Source of the DNA: Actinocatenispora comari
Lineage (GTDB): Bacteria > Actinomycetota > Actinomycetes > Mycobacteriales > Micromonosporaceae
DNA length: 64,000 nt
Direction of reading: 5' to 3'
Assembly: GCF_017312725.1 (NCBI RefSeq)
Contig: NZ_BOPO01000117.1
Span: forward strand, 24,623 to 88,622
The notes beneath the pieces were generated by a model that was given only the letters and a program-made list of their open reading frames with translations, was not told the origin of the DNA and made no database searches. Positions 50,396 through 58,569 of this stretch are shown here, piece after piece. Position 1 is the stretch's first letter. Every line of letters begins with the position of its first letter. The translations under genes were made by a program, and so were the position numbers.

Positions 50396-51376
50396 ATGCC
50401 CGACCATTCGACCACGTCAGACCCGACCGCCGCGCCGGCCGCCGGGGCGACCCCGACGAAGCGCGCCACCAAGGCGGTCATCCCCGCGGCCGGGCTGGCC
50501 ACCCGGTTCCTGCCGGCCAGCAAGGCGGTGCCCAAGGAGCTGTTCCCGGTCGTCGACAAGCCGGCCCTGCAGTACATCGTGGAAGAGGCCGCCGCGGCCG
50601 GCATCGGCGACGTCCTGCTGATCACCGGTCGGGGCAAGAGTTCGATGGTCGACCACTTCGACCGGCGGCTCGATCTGGAGGCGGCGCTGTCGGCGAAGGG
50701 CGACACCGAGCGGCTGGAGGCGGTACGCCGGCCCGGTGAGCTGGCCGCGCTGCACTCCTCCCGGCAACCGGAGCCGCTCGGGCTGGGCCACGCGGTGTCC
50801 TGCGCCGAGGACCACGTCGGTGCCTCGCCGTTCGCGGTGCTGCTCGGCGACGACCTGATCGACGAGCGCGACCCGCTGCTGCCGACCATGCTCGACCTGC
50901 AGGCGCGTACCGGCGGGATCGTGCTGGCCCTGCTGGAGGTGCCGTGGTCGGAGGTGCACAAGTATGGTGTCGCCTCGGTCGAGCCGGCCGACGAGAGCGC
51001 CGGTGACGCCGAGATCGTGCGGGTCACCGGGCTGGTGGAGAAGCCGGCGAGGGAGGACGCGCCGAGCAACCTCATCCTGGTCGGGCGGTACGTGCTGCCG
51101 GCGTCGATCTTCGACGCGATCGCGCGGACCGAGCCGGACAAGCGCGGCGAGATCCAGCTGACCGACGCGATGGTGCGGCTGCTGCGCGAGGGCACCCCGG
51201 TGCACGGTGTCGTCTTCCGCGGCCGGCGGTACGACACCGGCGACCCCACCGGCTACCTCAAGGCGGTCGTGCAGCTGGCCACCGCCCGCGACGACATCGG
51301 CCCCGGCTTCCGCGAGTGGCTCGCCCGGTACGTGGCGGACGGGTTCACCGAGCAGCCGGCGACGAACGGTCAGTGA
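50396..51376 (+). CDS. galU: UTP-glucose-1-phosphate uridylyltransferase
   Basis: Cytosolic enzyme (326 aa) making UDP-glucose. The nucleotide-binding loop reads KAVIPAAGLATRFLPASKAV, then PKELFPVVDKPALQYIVEEA. Late motifs are ITGRGKSSMVDHFDRR, VLLGDDLIDERDPLLPTML and DTGDPTGYLKAVVQ. It opens a cluster with a MoeA-like gene, rimJ and a SepX-type gene, which is conserved in actinobacteria. Confidence 0.95.
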   Translation: MPDHSTTSDPTAAPAAGATPTKRATKAVIPAAGLATRFLPASKAVPKELFPVVDKPALQYIVEEAAAAGIGDVLLITGRGKSSMVDHFDRRLDLEAALSAKGDTERLEAVRRPGELAALHSSRQPEPLGLGHAVSCAEDHVGASPFAVLLGDDLIDERDPLLPTMLDLQARTGGIVLALLEVPWSEVHKYGVASVEPADESAGDAEIVRVTGLVEKPAREDAPSNLILVGRYVLPASIFDAIARTEPDKRGEIQLTDAMVRLLREGTPVHGVVFRGRRYDTGDPTGYLKAVVQLATARDDIGPGFREWLARYVADGFTEQPATNGQ

Positions 51377-51386
51377 CGGAGGCGCC

Positions 51387-52622
51387 ATGGTGACCGCCAC
51401 GCTGACCCCCCTCGCGGACTTCCTGCAGCAGGTGCTCGCCGCGATCCGCCCGCTGCCCCCGCTCGACCTGGAACTCACCCAGGCGTACGGGAACGTGTTC
51501 GCCGAGGACGTCGTGGCGCCCGGCCCGCTGCCGGCGTTCGACCATGCCGCGATCGACGGGTACGCGGTGCGGCTGGACGACGTGGTCGGTGCCCGCGAGG
51601 ACCGCCCGGTCCGGCTCAACGTGGTCGGTGACGTCGGCGCCGCCTCCTGGCGCCCGGTACGGGTCAGCTCCGGCTCCTGCCTGTCCGTCGCGGCCGGTGC
51701 GCCGATGCCGGCCGCCGCCGACGCGGTGGTACCCACGTCCTGGACCGACGAGGGCATGGCGTCGGTGGAGATCTACGCGTCGCCCAAGCGCGGCCACGGG
51801 GTCCGCCGGGCCGGCGAGGAGCTGGCCGCCGGCGCCGTCGTCGCGCAGGCCGGTACCCAGGTCACCGCGCCGATGGTGGCGCTGCTCGCCGCGGCCGGCG
51901 TCGCGCACGTGGTGGTCCGGCCCTGCCCGCGGGTGGTGGTCGTGTCCACCGGCGACGAGCTGGTGGAGACCGGCCGGATGTCCGCGCCCGGCCAGGTCGT
52001 CGACGTCAACTCGCACGCGCTGACCGCGGCGGCGGTCGAGGCGGGCGCGCTCGCGTACCGGATCGGCATCTGCGACGACGACCCGGAGGGGCTGCGCGCG
52101 GTGCTGGAGGACCAGACGCTGCGCAGCGACCTGATCGTGATGACCGGCGGCACCGGCCACGGCCCCGGGGACATGGTGCGCCGCATCTTCGGCCGGGACG
52201 GCACCGTCCCGTTCACCGACCTCTCGGTGTACCCGTGTTCCTCGCTCGGTTTCGGCACCGTCGGCGTGGAGGAGGTGCCGATCGTCTGCCTGCCGGGCGA
52301 CCCCGGTACCGCGCTGATCGGGTTCGAGGTGCTGGTCCGGCCGGTGATCCAGCGGCTGGCCGGCGCCGAGCCGGTGTTCCGCCCGTCGATCAAGGCGCAC
52401 CTGCTGGAGACGCTGTCCTCGCCGGCCGGGCTGCGCGAGTTCCGCCCCGCGCTGGTGTCCGAGCGCCGCGGCGGGGGCTATACCGTGCAGCCGCTGGCGG
52501 GTGGGCCGTACACTCTGTCCGGCCTGGCCGACGCCAACGGACTGCTCGTGTTGGGTGAGCGCGTCTCGACCGCGGCGGCCGGGTCCACAGTGGACGTACT
52601 GCTGATCGATCGGCGGAGATGA
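51387..52622 (+). CDS. MoeA/gephyrin-like protein, probably divisome Glp
   Basis: Gephyrin-like molybdopterin molybdotransferase fold (411 aa). Key segments are LPAFDHAAIDGYAVRLDDV (AMDGYA-like), LSVAAGAPMPAAADAVVPT, VVVVSTGDELVE, IVMTGGTGHGPGDMV and VPIVCLPGDPGTALIGFEV. It sits in galU-moeA-rimJ-membrane protein order. In Corynebacterium the equivalent MoeA paralog, Glp, binds FtsZ and the membrane receptor GlpR (SepX in Streptomyces). The enzyme may therefore act in cell division as well as, or instead of, cofactor synthesis. It ends with a 4-base overlap into rimJ. Confidence 0.9.
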   Translation: MVTATLTPLADFLQQVLAAIRPLPPLDLELTQAYGNVFAEDVVAPGPLPAFDHAAIDGYAVRLDDVVGAREDRPVRLNVVGDVGAASWRPVRVSSGSCLSVAAGAPMPAAADAVVPTSWTDEGMASVEIYASPKRGHGVRRAGEELAAGAVVAQAGTQVTAPMVALLAAAGVAHVVVRPCPRVVVVSTGDELVETGRMSAPGQVVDVNSHALTAAAVEAGALAYRIGICDDDPEGLRAVLEDQTLRSDLIVMTGGTGHGPGDMVRRIFGRDGTVPFTDLSVYPCSSLGFGTVGVEEVPIVCLPGDPGTALIGFEVLVRPVIQRLAGAEPVFRPSIKAHLLETLSSPAGLREFRPALVSERRGGGYTVQPLAGGPYTLSGLADANGLLVLGERVSTAAAGSTVDVLLIDRRR

Positions 52623-53239
52623 ACGCACACCCAGGCTGGCCGGCCGTGCTGCGCGACGGCGACGTGACGCTCCGGCCGTACCAGCGATCCGACGCGGCGG
52701 CCTGGGTCGAGGTCCGGTTGGCCAACGAGCAGTGGCTCGCACCCTGGGAGCCCGACCCGCCGGGCCGCTGGCAGGACGTGCACACCGTCCGCGCGTTCCG
52801 GTTCGTGCACAAGGATCTGCGGTCCTCGGCCGCCGACGGCAGCACCATGCCGTACGCGGTCTGCTACAAGGACCGGTTCGTCGGCCAGCTGACCATCGGC
52901 AACATCGTGCGGCGCGCGTTCTGCTCCGGCTACGCCGGCTACTGGGTCGACCACCGGTACGCGGGCCGCAGCATCACGCCGATCGCCCTGGCGCTCGCCG
53001 TCGACCACGCGTTCGACAAGGGCGGGCTGCACCGGGTCGAGGTCAACATCCGGCCCGAGAACAAGCCGAGCCGGCGGGTGGTGGAGAAGCTCGGCTTCCG
53101 CGAGGAGGCCTACCACCACCGGTACCTCTACATCGCCGGCGGCTGGCGCGATCACCTCGGGTACGCCATCACCACCGAGGACGTCGCCACCGACGGCGGC
53201 CTGCTCCGCCGCTGGCACCAGCGCAAGAACCCCGCCTGA
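52619..53239 (+). CDS. rimJ: RimJ/RimL-type ribosomal protein N-acetyltransferase
   Basis: GNAT acetyltransferase (206 aa) of the RimJ group, which acetylates N-terminal Ala of a ribosomal protein or similar targets. It starts MNAHPGWPAVLRDGDVTLRP. The acetyl-CoA part is GYWVDHRYAGRSITPIALAL and later RVEVNIRPENKPSRRVVEKL followed by GFREEAYHHRYLYI. It overlaps the MoeA-like gene by 4 bases. Confidence 0.9.
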   Translation: MNAHPGWPAVLRDGDVTLRPYQRSDAAAWVEVRLANEQWLAPWEPDPPGRWQDVHTVRAFRFVHKDLRSSAADGSTMPYAVCYKDRFVGQLTIGNIVRRAFCSGYAGYWVDHRYAGRSITPIALALAVDHAFDKGGLHRVEVNIRPENKPSRRVVEKLGFREEAYHHRYLYIAGGWRDHLGYAITTEDVATDGGLLRRWHQRKNPA

Positions 53240-53372
53240 GCGGACTGACCTGCAGGTCCGGCGAACGTTACCTCCAGGTAAGGCGTTCGGTGTGGCGCCG
53301 CGGAAATGTGGCGAGCGACCCGTAACCTCGGATAACGGCTTGTGATCACGAACCGAGGGGGGTCGTGACGGG

Positions 53373-54350
53373 GTGCCGACATCGGTGCTCCTCGCCGTGC
53401 TGGCGGCGGCGGGCCTGCTCGCTCTCGCACCGGCCTTGGTCCGCCGGTACGACACCACGGAGCGGCAGGTCGCGGAGCGGGAGTGGTCCACGGCACGGGT
53501 GGTGACCCGTCGGCGCCGGCGCTGCACCGTGCCGGGACACCACCCGGTGAACCCGCCGCGCCGCGCCCCCGACACCGCGGTCGCCGACCCGGCCACCGCA
53601 CCCACCCGCAACGTCCACGGGGGGAGCCGCACGGCCCCGGCCCGGACCGCGTCGGGCGGCCACGCCACGTCCGCCCGGGCCGCCGCAGGCGGCCACGCCA
53701 CGTCCGCCCGGACCGCCGCAGGCGGCCGCACCGCGCCCGTCCGGACCGGGTTGGGCGGCCGGCGGTCCGTCACCTCGCGGCCGGACCGGCGGCAGTACCG
53801 CCGCTCGGCCGGCATCCGGCGGCGCCGCCGCGCCTGGCGCCGGCTGCGCCGCAGCCCGTTCGGGCAACTGCTGCGGGCCCGGCCGATCCTCAGCCGGCCG
53901 GCCGCCGAACTCGACCCCGACCAGCGTCGCCGCTGGTGGCGGTACCACCGTCGGCGGATCCTGGTGCTCCTGCTCGCCGTGCTGGTCGTCGAGCTCGCTG
54001 TCGGCCTGCTGGTACCGGCGTCCTTCGTCGCCGCCGGCGGCACCGTGCTGCTGCTCGGCGCGTACGTGGTGCACCTGCGCAACCGGGCACTCGGCGAGGC
54101 GCGCCGGCGGCGGGAACGACTGCGCCAGCTGGCCGAGGCGAAGGCCAGGGCGGAACGCGCAGAGCGCGGCCGCGCCATCCGTCGCCGCCGCGCCGCCGCG
54201 CTCGCCGCCGCCCGCCGAGCCGCCGAGGCACAGGAGCGGGCCGCCGCGCTGGCCGCCGCCCGGGCCGCCGAGGCGGAACTCGCCGACGGCACGTACGGCA
54301 CACCGTTCCTGCGCGGCCGCCCGTACCAGGCGCGCGCGGCCGGATTCTGA
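53373..54350 (+). CDS. sepX: divisome membrane protein SepX/GlpR-like
   Basis: Membrane protein (325 aa) at the position of SepX (Streptomyces) or GlpR (Corynebacterium), next to galU, moeA/glp and rimJ. An N-terminal hydrophobic helix (VLLAVLAAAGLLALAPALV) is followed by an Arg/Ala/Thr-rich disordered linker with a repeat GGHATSAR-AAA (residues 90-115). Two further helices (ILVLLLAVLVVELAVGLLV and VAAGGTVLLLGAYVV) and an Arg/Ala-rich coiled coil end the protein. Start GTG 53373. The family assignment depends mainly on topology and position. Confidence 0.7.
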   Translation: MPTSVLLAVLAAAGLLALAPALVRRYDTTERQVAEREWSTARVVTRRRRRCTVPGHHPVNPPRRAPDTAVADPATAPTRNVHGGSRTAPARTASGGHATSARAAAGGHATSARTAAGGRTAPVRTGLGGRRSVTSRPDRRQYRRSAGIRRRRRAWRRLRRSPFGQLLRARPILSRPAAELDPDQRRRWWRYHRRRILVLLLAVLVVELAVGLLVPASFVAAGGTVLLLGAYVVHLRNRALGEARRRRERLRQLAEAKARAERAERGRAIRRRRAAALAAARRAAEAQERAAALAAARAAEAELADGTYGTPFLRGRPYQARAAGF

Positions 54351-54364
54351 CCCGCCGGTATCGG

Positions 54365-54395
54365 TTGGCGACCCGGAAAACCCACCTGCTAGGCT
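54365..54395 (+). promoter_or_regulatory. promoter of tRNA-Ala
   Basis: TTGGCG (54365-54370) and TAGGCT (54390-54395) with a 19-bp spacer. It ends 10 bases before the mature 5' end. Confidence 0.6.
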
Positions 54396-54405
54396 GTTGC
54401 GCGCT

Positions 54406-54479
54406 GGGGCTGTGGCGCAGTCTGGTAGCGCACCTCGTTCGCAACGAGGGGGTCAGGGGTTCGAGTCCCCTCAGCTCCA
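54406..54479 (+). tRNA. tRNA-Ala (anticodon CGC)
   Basis: A 74-nt cloverleaf: the acceptor GGGGCTG pairs with CAGCTCC, including the G3-U70 pair that defines alanine tRNAs. The anticodon stem is CCTCG/CGAGG with loop TTCGCAA, giving CGC (reads GCG). The T loop is TTCGAGT. Discriminator A at 54479. CCA is not encoded. Confidence 0.96.
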
Positions 54480-54843
54480 CCGGCCGGTGGTCGGAGTGTG
54501 CCCGCGGGAAGCGCGGGCCCTCCGGCCTTTCTGCTTTCTGGGGGCGCGGCCCCCAGGCCCCGCGCCGGCGGGGCTTCGCCCCCCGGCACCCCCCTCCGCT
54601 GGTCCCGGTTCGTTCTTGGGGTGCGGGGTCTGCCGATCTTCGTTGTTCTCGGGTCGCGCTGTGTGCGGTCGGGGGTTGTGCCTGCGCCGTGCTGTGTGGC
54701 GGTCGGGGCTTGTCCCTGCGCTGCGGTGTCTGCCGGGCGAGGTTGGTCTTTGGAGCGGGTGTCTGCCGGGCGGGTTTGCCCTTGGCGCGCGGTGTCTGCC
54801 GGGGCGGGTTGTCCGGGGTGGCGGGCGCTGCGGGGCGGGTGGG
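54480..54843. other. 364-base gap with hairpin and imperfect 33-bp repeats
   Basis: A 7-bp stem, GCCCGCG (54500-54506) with CGCGGGC (54512-54518), followed by T-rich sequence may terminate tRNA-Ala. Then G/C-monotonous sequence and imperfect copies of GTGTCTGCCGGG at 54726, 54759 and 54792 (period 33) fill the gap. No gene is supported on either strand. Confidence 0.6.
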
Positions 54844-55446
54844 TCAGGGGGTGGGGGGGTGTTCGGGCGGCGGGGTGAGGGCGCGGAGGACGTGGGTGAT
54901 GAGGGCGTCGAGGTGGGCGCGGTCGGGCATGCCGAGGTGCAGGGCCAGGCGGTGGTAGAGCGGGCCGTACAGCAGGTCGAGGGCGACGTCGAGGTCGGCG
55001 TCGGGGGAGAGCTCGCCGGTGTCCTGGGCTCGGCGAAGCCGCTGCTTGAAGGTGGCGATTCGCGGCTCGATGAGGCGTTCGCGCAGCTCGCGGCCTAGCT
55101 CCGGATCCTGCAGGGCCTCGGCGACCAACCCGACGCCCGGCGCGCTGTCCTGCGGGGTACTCAGCTCGATGACCTCGGTCAGCAGGCTGCGCAGGTCGGC
55201 GGCGAGGTCGCCGGTGTCCGGGGGAGCCGTGCCGACCACGGCGGCCTCGTCGAGGAGTTCCAGGACGACGGCCCCCTTGGACGGCCACCACCGGTAGATG
55301 GTCGTCTTGCCCACTCCGGCCCGGGCGGCGATGGCCTCGATGGTCAGCCGCCGGTAGCCGCTCTCGCGGCAGAGTTCCTCGGTCGCGGCGAGGATCGCCC
55401 GCCGGCTGCTCTCGCTGCGCCGCGACGCGTTCGACCCCTGGGGCAT
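54844..55446 (-). CDS. TetR family transcriptional regulator
   Basis: TetR-type repressor (200 aa). The HTH is SRRAILAATEELCRESGYRR followed by IAARAGVGKTTIYRWWPSKG. The C-terminal domain is helical and Leu-rich. Start ATG 55446 (MPQGSNASRRSES). It is divergent from the membrane-anchored hydrolase; the 132-base gap contains a perfect 16-bp palindrome, its probable operator. Confidence 0.92.
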   Translation of the reverse strand: MPQGSNASRRSESSRRAILAATEELCRESGYRRLTIEAIAARAGVGKTTIYRWWPSKGAVVLELLDEAAVVGTAPPDTGDLAADLRSLLTEVIELSTPQDSAPGVGLVAEALQDPELGRELRERLIEPRIATFKQRLRRAQDTGELSPDADLDVALDLLYGPLYHRLALHLGMPDRAHLDALITHVLRALTPPPEHPPTP

Positions 55447-55515
55447 GCCCCCATCGTAGGCGAAACGAAACGTCGCGTCTTGACCTGCGGGTGGCGCTCC
55501 GGCATGCTCTGGCGA

Positions 55516-55531
55516 AACGATACGTATCGTT
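55516..55531. promoter_or_regulatory. perfect 16-bp palindrome, probable TetR operator
   Basis: AACGATACGTATCGTT, a perfect palindrome, 48 bases before the hydrolase start and 70 bases before the TetR start. AAACGA also recurs at 55463, near the TetR gene. Confidence 0.8.
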
Positions 55532-55578
55532 GCGAGCGTTGCCGTGGTGGGCTCGCCGACTCGACGGGGGTTTCGAGC

Positions 55579-56781
55579 ATGCACGTGCCACTGGGCTACG
55601 TGGCGTCGACCGCGATCCTGACCTGGTGCACCTTCTTCGCCGTGATCGCGCCGCGGCGGCCCCGACTGCTCGCGACCCTGAGCTTCCGGTCCGGCATGGT
55701 CCTCAACGAGGTACCCATCCTGGGCATGCTCGCCGCGGCGGCCACCACGGCGCTCGCCGCCGCGGAAGGCGATCTGGCGTCACCGGCGGGCATGGCGACG
55801 GCGATGGTGGCCCTCGCCACCGTCCCGTTCCTGGCGGTGTCCGCCTGGCACGGCCAGCGGGCGAACCTGGTGGTCGGTCGCGCCCTCGACCAGGGACTCG
55901 GTACCGGTTGGCGGGGCGAGCCGCGACGCCGGCGCTGGCCTCGCATCCTGTTGCTGCGGTGGCTGACGCGCCGGTTCCCCGTGACGCGGATCCGCAACAT
56001 CAGCTACGGCGACGCCGGGCGCCGGAACCTGCTCGACGTCTACCTCCGCCGGGACACCCCGCAACACGCGCCGGTGCTCGTCCACTTCCACGGCGGCCAC
56101 TTCACCGGCGGAGCGAAGAGCCGCGAGGCGCGACCGCTGCTGTACCGGCTGGCCAGTCAGGGTTGGGTGTGCATCAGCGCCAACTACCGCCTGCGGCCGC
56201 AGACCGATTTCCCCGGCCACCAGATCGACGCCAAGAAGGTCATCGCCTGGGTTCGTACGCATGGTGCCGAGTACGGCGTCGACGGGTCCCGGCTGTTCGT
56301 GGCGGGCAGTTCGGCCGGGGCGAACATGGCGGCCATGTGCGCGCTGACCCCGAACGACCCGGAGTACCAGCCCGGATTCGAGTCGGCCGACACCTCGGTC
56401 ACCGCGGCGATCTGCCTCTACGGCTACTACGGTCACTTCTTCGGCGCGGAGCCGGATGTGCCGCCGTCGGTGAACCAGCCGTACGCGTACCTCGCTCCCG
56501 GCGCGCCACCGTTCCTGATCGCGCACGGCACCAGGGACGCGCTGGCGACGGTCGAGGGGGCCCGGTACTTCGTCGACCGGCTCCGAAGCGTGTCGAACGG
56601 GGCCGTGGTCTACGCCGAGCTGCCTGGCGCGCAGCACGCTTTCGACGTGTTCCACTCGGCGCGGTTCGAGGCGGTCGTGGACGGCGTGGAGTCCTTCGCC
56701 CGCTGGGTGAACGGGCGGCCGGTCGAACCGCTGACCGGACGTGGGCGGCCGGGGCCGGTGGCCGGGCCCACCAATAGCTAA
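55579..56781 (+). CDS. membrane-anchored alpha/beta hydrolase (BD-FAE/HSL-like)
   Basis: Protein of 400 aa. Three or four hydrophobic helices occupy residues 1-110 (MHVPLGYVASTAILTW...). A carboxylesterase-type hydrolase follows: VLVHFHGGHFTGGAKS (oxyanion HGG), LFVAGSSAGANMAAMCAL (GxSxG nucleophile), LIAHGTRDALATVEGA (Asp) and LPGAQHAFDVFHS (His). A start at ATG 55579 with GGGGG upstream is used. Likely a lipase/esterase facing the cytosol or envelope. Controlled by the divergent TetR protein. Confidence 0.87.
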   Translation: MHVPLGYVASTAILTWCTFFAVIAPRRPRLLATLSFRSGMVLNEVPILGMLAAAATTALAAAEGDLASPAGMATAMVALATVPFLAVSAWHGQRANLVVGRALDQGLGTGWRGEPRRRRWPRILLLRWLTRRFPVTRIRNISYGDAGRRNLLDVYLRRDTPQHAPVLVHFHGGHFTGGAKSREARPLLYRLASQGWVCISANYRLRPQTDFPGHQIDAKKVIAWVRTHGAEYGVDGSRLFVAGSSAGANMAAMCALTPNDPEYQPGFESADTSVTAAICLYGYYGHFFGAEPDVPPSVNQPYAYLAPGAPPFLIAHGTRDALATVEGARYFVDRLRSVSNGAVVYAELPGAQHAFDVFHSARFEAVVDGVESFARWVNGRPVEPLTGRGRPGPVAGPTNS

Positions 56782-56803
56782 GTGATTGATATATGGTGTG
56801 GGC

Positions 56804-57136
56804 ATGGCGACGATGCGGGAACCGACGTTCCTGATCCTGACGGCGCTGGCGGCCGGACCGCGACACGGCTACGGCGTGATCAAGGACGTGGCCGAGCTGT
56901 CCGACGGGCGCACCAGCCTGCTCGCCGGCACCCTCTACACCGCGCTCGACCGGCTCACCGCCGAAGGCCTCGTCGAGCTGGACCGGGAGGAGCGGGTCGG
57001 CGGCCGGCTGCGCCGCTACTACCGGCTCACCGCGGCCGGGCATGCCGCGCTCAGCGAACGCGCCGAGCAGCTGCGCCGCGCCGCGCACGTCGCGCGGGCG
57101 CGGCTGCGGGCCAACCCGGTGCCCGGGATGCCCTGA
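56804..57136 (+). CDS. PadR family transcriptional regulator
   Basis: Winged-helix regulator (110 aa). It begins MATMREPTFLILTALAAGP, then RHGYGVIKDVAELSDGRTSL, LAGTLYTALDRLTAEGLVEL and YYRLTAAGHAAL, the standard PadR fold. TATATG (56790-56795) is only 8 bases before the start. An AT-rich stretch ATAGCTAAGTGATTGATATA just upstream is a possible operator for autoregulation. A membrane protein gene follows, probably its partner. Confidence 0.92.
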   Translation: MATMREPTFLILTALAAGPRHGYGVIKDVAELSDGRTSLLAGTLYTALDRLTAEGLVELDREERVGGRLRRYYRLTAAGHAALSERAEQLRRAAHVARARLRANPVPGMP

Positions 57137-57274
57137 CCGCCGCACACGCTGGGCCGAGCCGGTGCCCGGGACGCCGCAACGTCGATCGCACCGGACCGCC
57201 GTTCCGGCGCCCCGGATGGCGCCGCATCGACCGCGCGAGCCACCAGCCCCCCGACCCAGGCAAGGAGAGACGCC

Positions 57275-58401
57275 ATGCCGGACCCGGCCGCACTCGCCCG
57301 CCGGTACCGACGACTGCTCGTCGCCTATCCCCGCGCCTACCGGCGGGTGCGTGGTGCCGAGATCGTCGACACGATGCTGGACGCCGCCGAGGAAGGGCAC
57401 CCGCTGCCGCCGGTGCGTGCCGCGGTCGACCTGGTCGGCGGTGGCCTGCGCGCCAGGTTGGGCCGCCCCCGCAGCCGCCTGGTGGTACCGCTGTCGATCG
57501 TCACCGCGATCCTCGTCGGGCTGCTCGCCTCGGCGATCGGGTACCGGCTGGCCTGGCAGGCGCGCACCGGCCCGCTGCCGACCAACGCCGAGGCGGGCCG
57601 CATCGCGGCCACCGCAATGGACGGCGACGTGCTCTGGACCCAGCGCGACGACTTCGTGTTCGGCTGGTCCGGGCACCGGCACTCGGTACCGGCCGAGATC
57701 GCGCTCTGGCCGTTCTCCACCGATGCCGTTCCTGGCGTGGAGGACTCCGACCTGTACGACGTGGGCTCGGTCTGGGTGGAGTCGGCGCGGCGCACCACCA
57801 CCCCGGTCGCCGTGGCGGCACGCACGTCCGGCGGCGGCTGCGAGCGGACGGCTGGCAGGTGGACGACCGGCCTGGGCCGTACAGCACGGGGACCCGGCCG
57901 GTGCTGGTCGCCCGCAGGGGCGGGTACGTGTTGCTGCTGGACCTCTCCCGCAACAGGCTTTCGCCATCCGGGCCGGGCGAGGGCGGTGCGACGCCGTCCC
58001 TGGAGGAGTCGCGGCACGGCCCGTACCTCGGCCTCGACCTGCAGGTCTTCCGGGCGACGCCGAGCTTCGTGTGGGCCGGTCGACTCGGCGCCGGGGTGCT
58101 CGCGGCGGTACTGGCCTGGTTCGCGTTCGGGTGGTTCTCCCGGCGCACCGAACGCAGCCGGGGCGCCTACGTCGCCTACGGCGTGCTGATGCTGGCGTTG
58201 CTGCCGTCGTCGGTCGAGGCCGCGCGCTCCGTCGGCGCCGCGCTGGGCGGCGGAGACTGGCTGCCGTCGGCCGCGCCGATCGCCGCGATCCTCGACCAGG
58301 ACCCGCTGCTCGACCTGGTCGCCTTCCCCGCCCTGCTGGTACTCGTCGCGCTCGCGCTGGCGCCCCGCCACCGCACCGAGCCGGAACCCGCGGGCGGCTG
58401 A
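57275..58401 (+). CDS. membrane protein downstream of padR, apparent frameshift
   Basis: Protein with an N-terminal cytosolic segment PDPAALARRYRRLLVAYPRA, one helix (LVVPLSIVTAILVGLLASAI), an external region and then two or three helices at the C-terminus. The first part reads in one frame to ...TTPVAVAARTSGGG near 57830. The rest continues in another frame as LRADGWQVDDRPGPYST then LVARRGGYVLLLDLS and on to helices such as VLAAVLAWFAFGWFS. The switch lies in the CGG-rich sequence at 57825-57845. An intact product would be about 375 aa. The gene is probably a PadR-regulated partner. Confidence 0.7.
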
Positions 58402-58569
58402 CCCGTCGAGCCCCGTCCGCGTCGCCGTGCCGGTCGGCCGACCCGGTACGCGGCGAGCACTCGGTGGACGTGTTTCCCCGGCCCGCGCGGCGCGGCCGGC
58501 CCCGGGCAGTGCCGGTGACGGTCCAGCGCCGGTGCCGGCCGGGGTGCGCGCCGGCGGCGGGTGGGTCCG

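Noticed and set aside
51387..52622. Simple molybdenum cofactor operon
   Set aside because: No other moa/mob/mog gene is adjacent. The context is galU, rimJ and a SepX-type protein, which favours the divisome interpretation.
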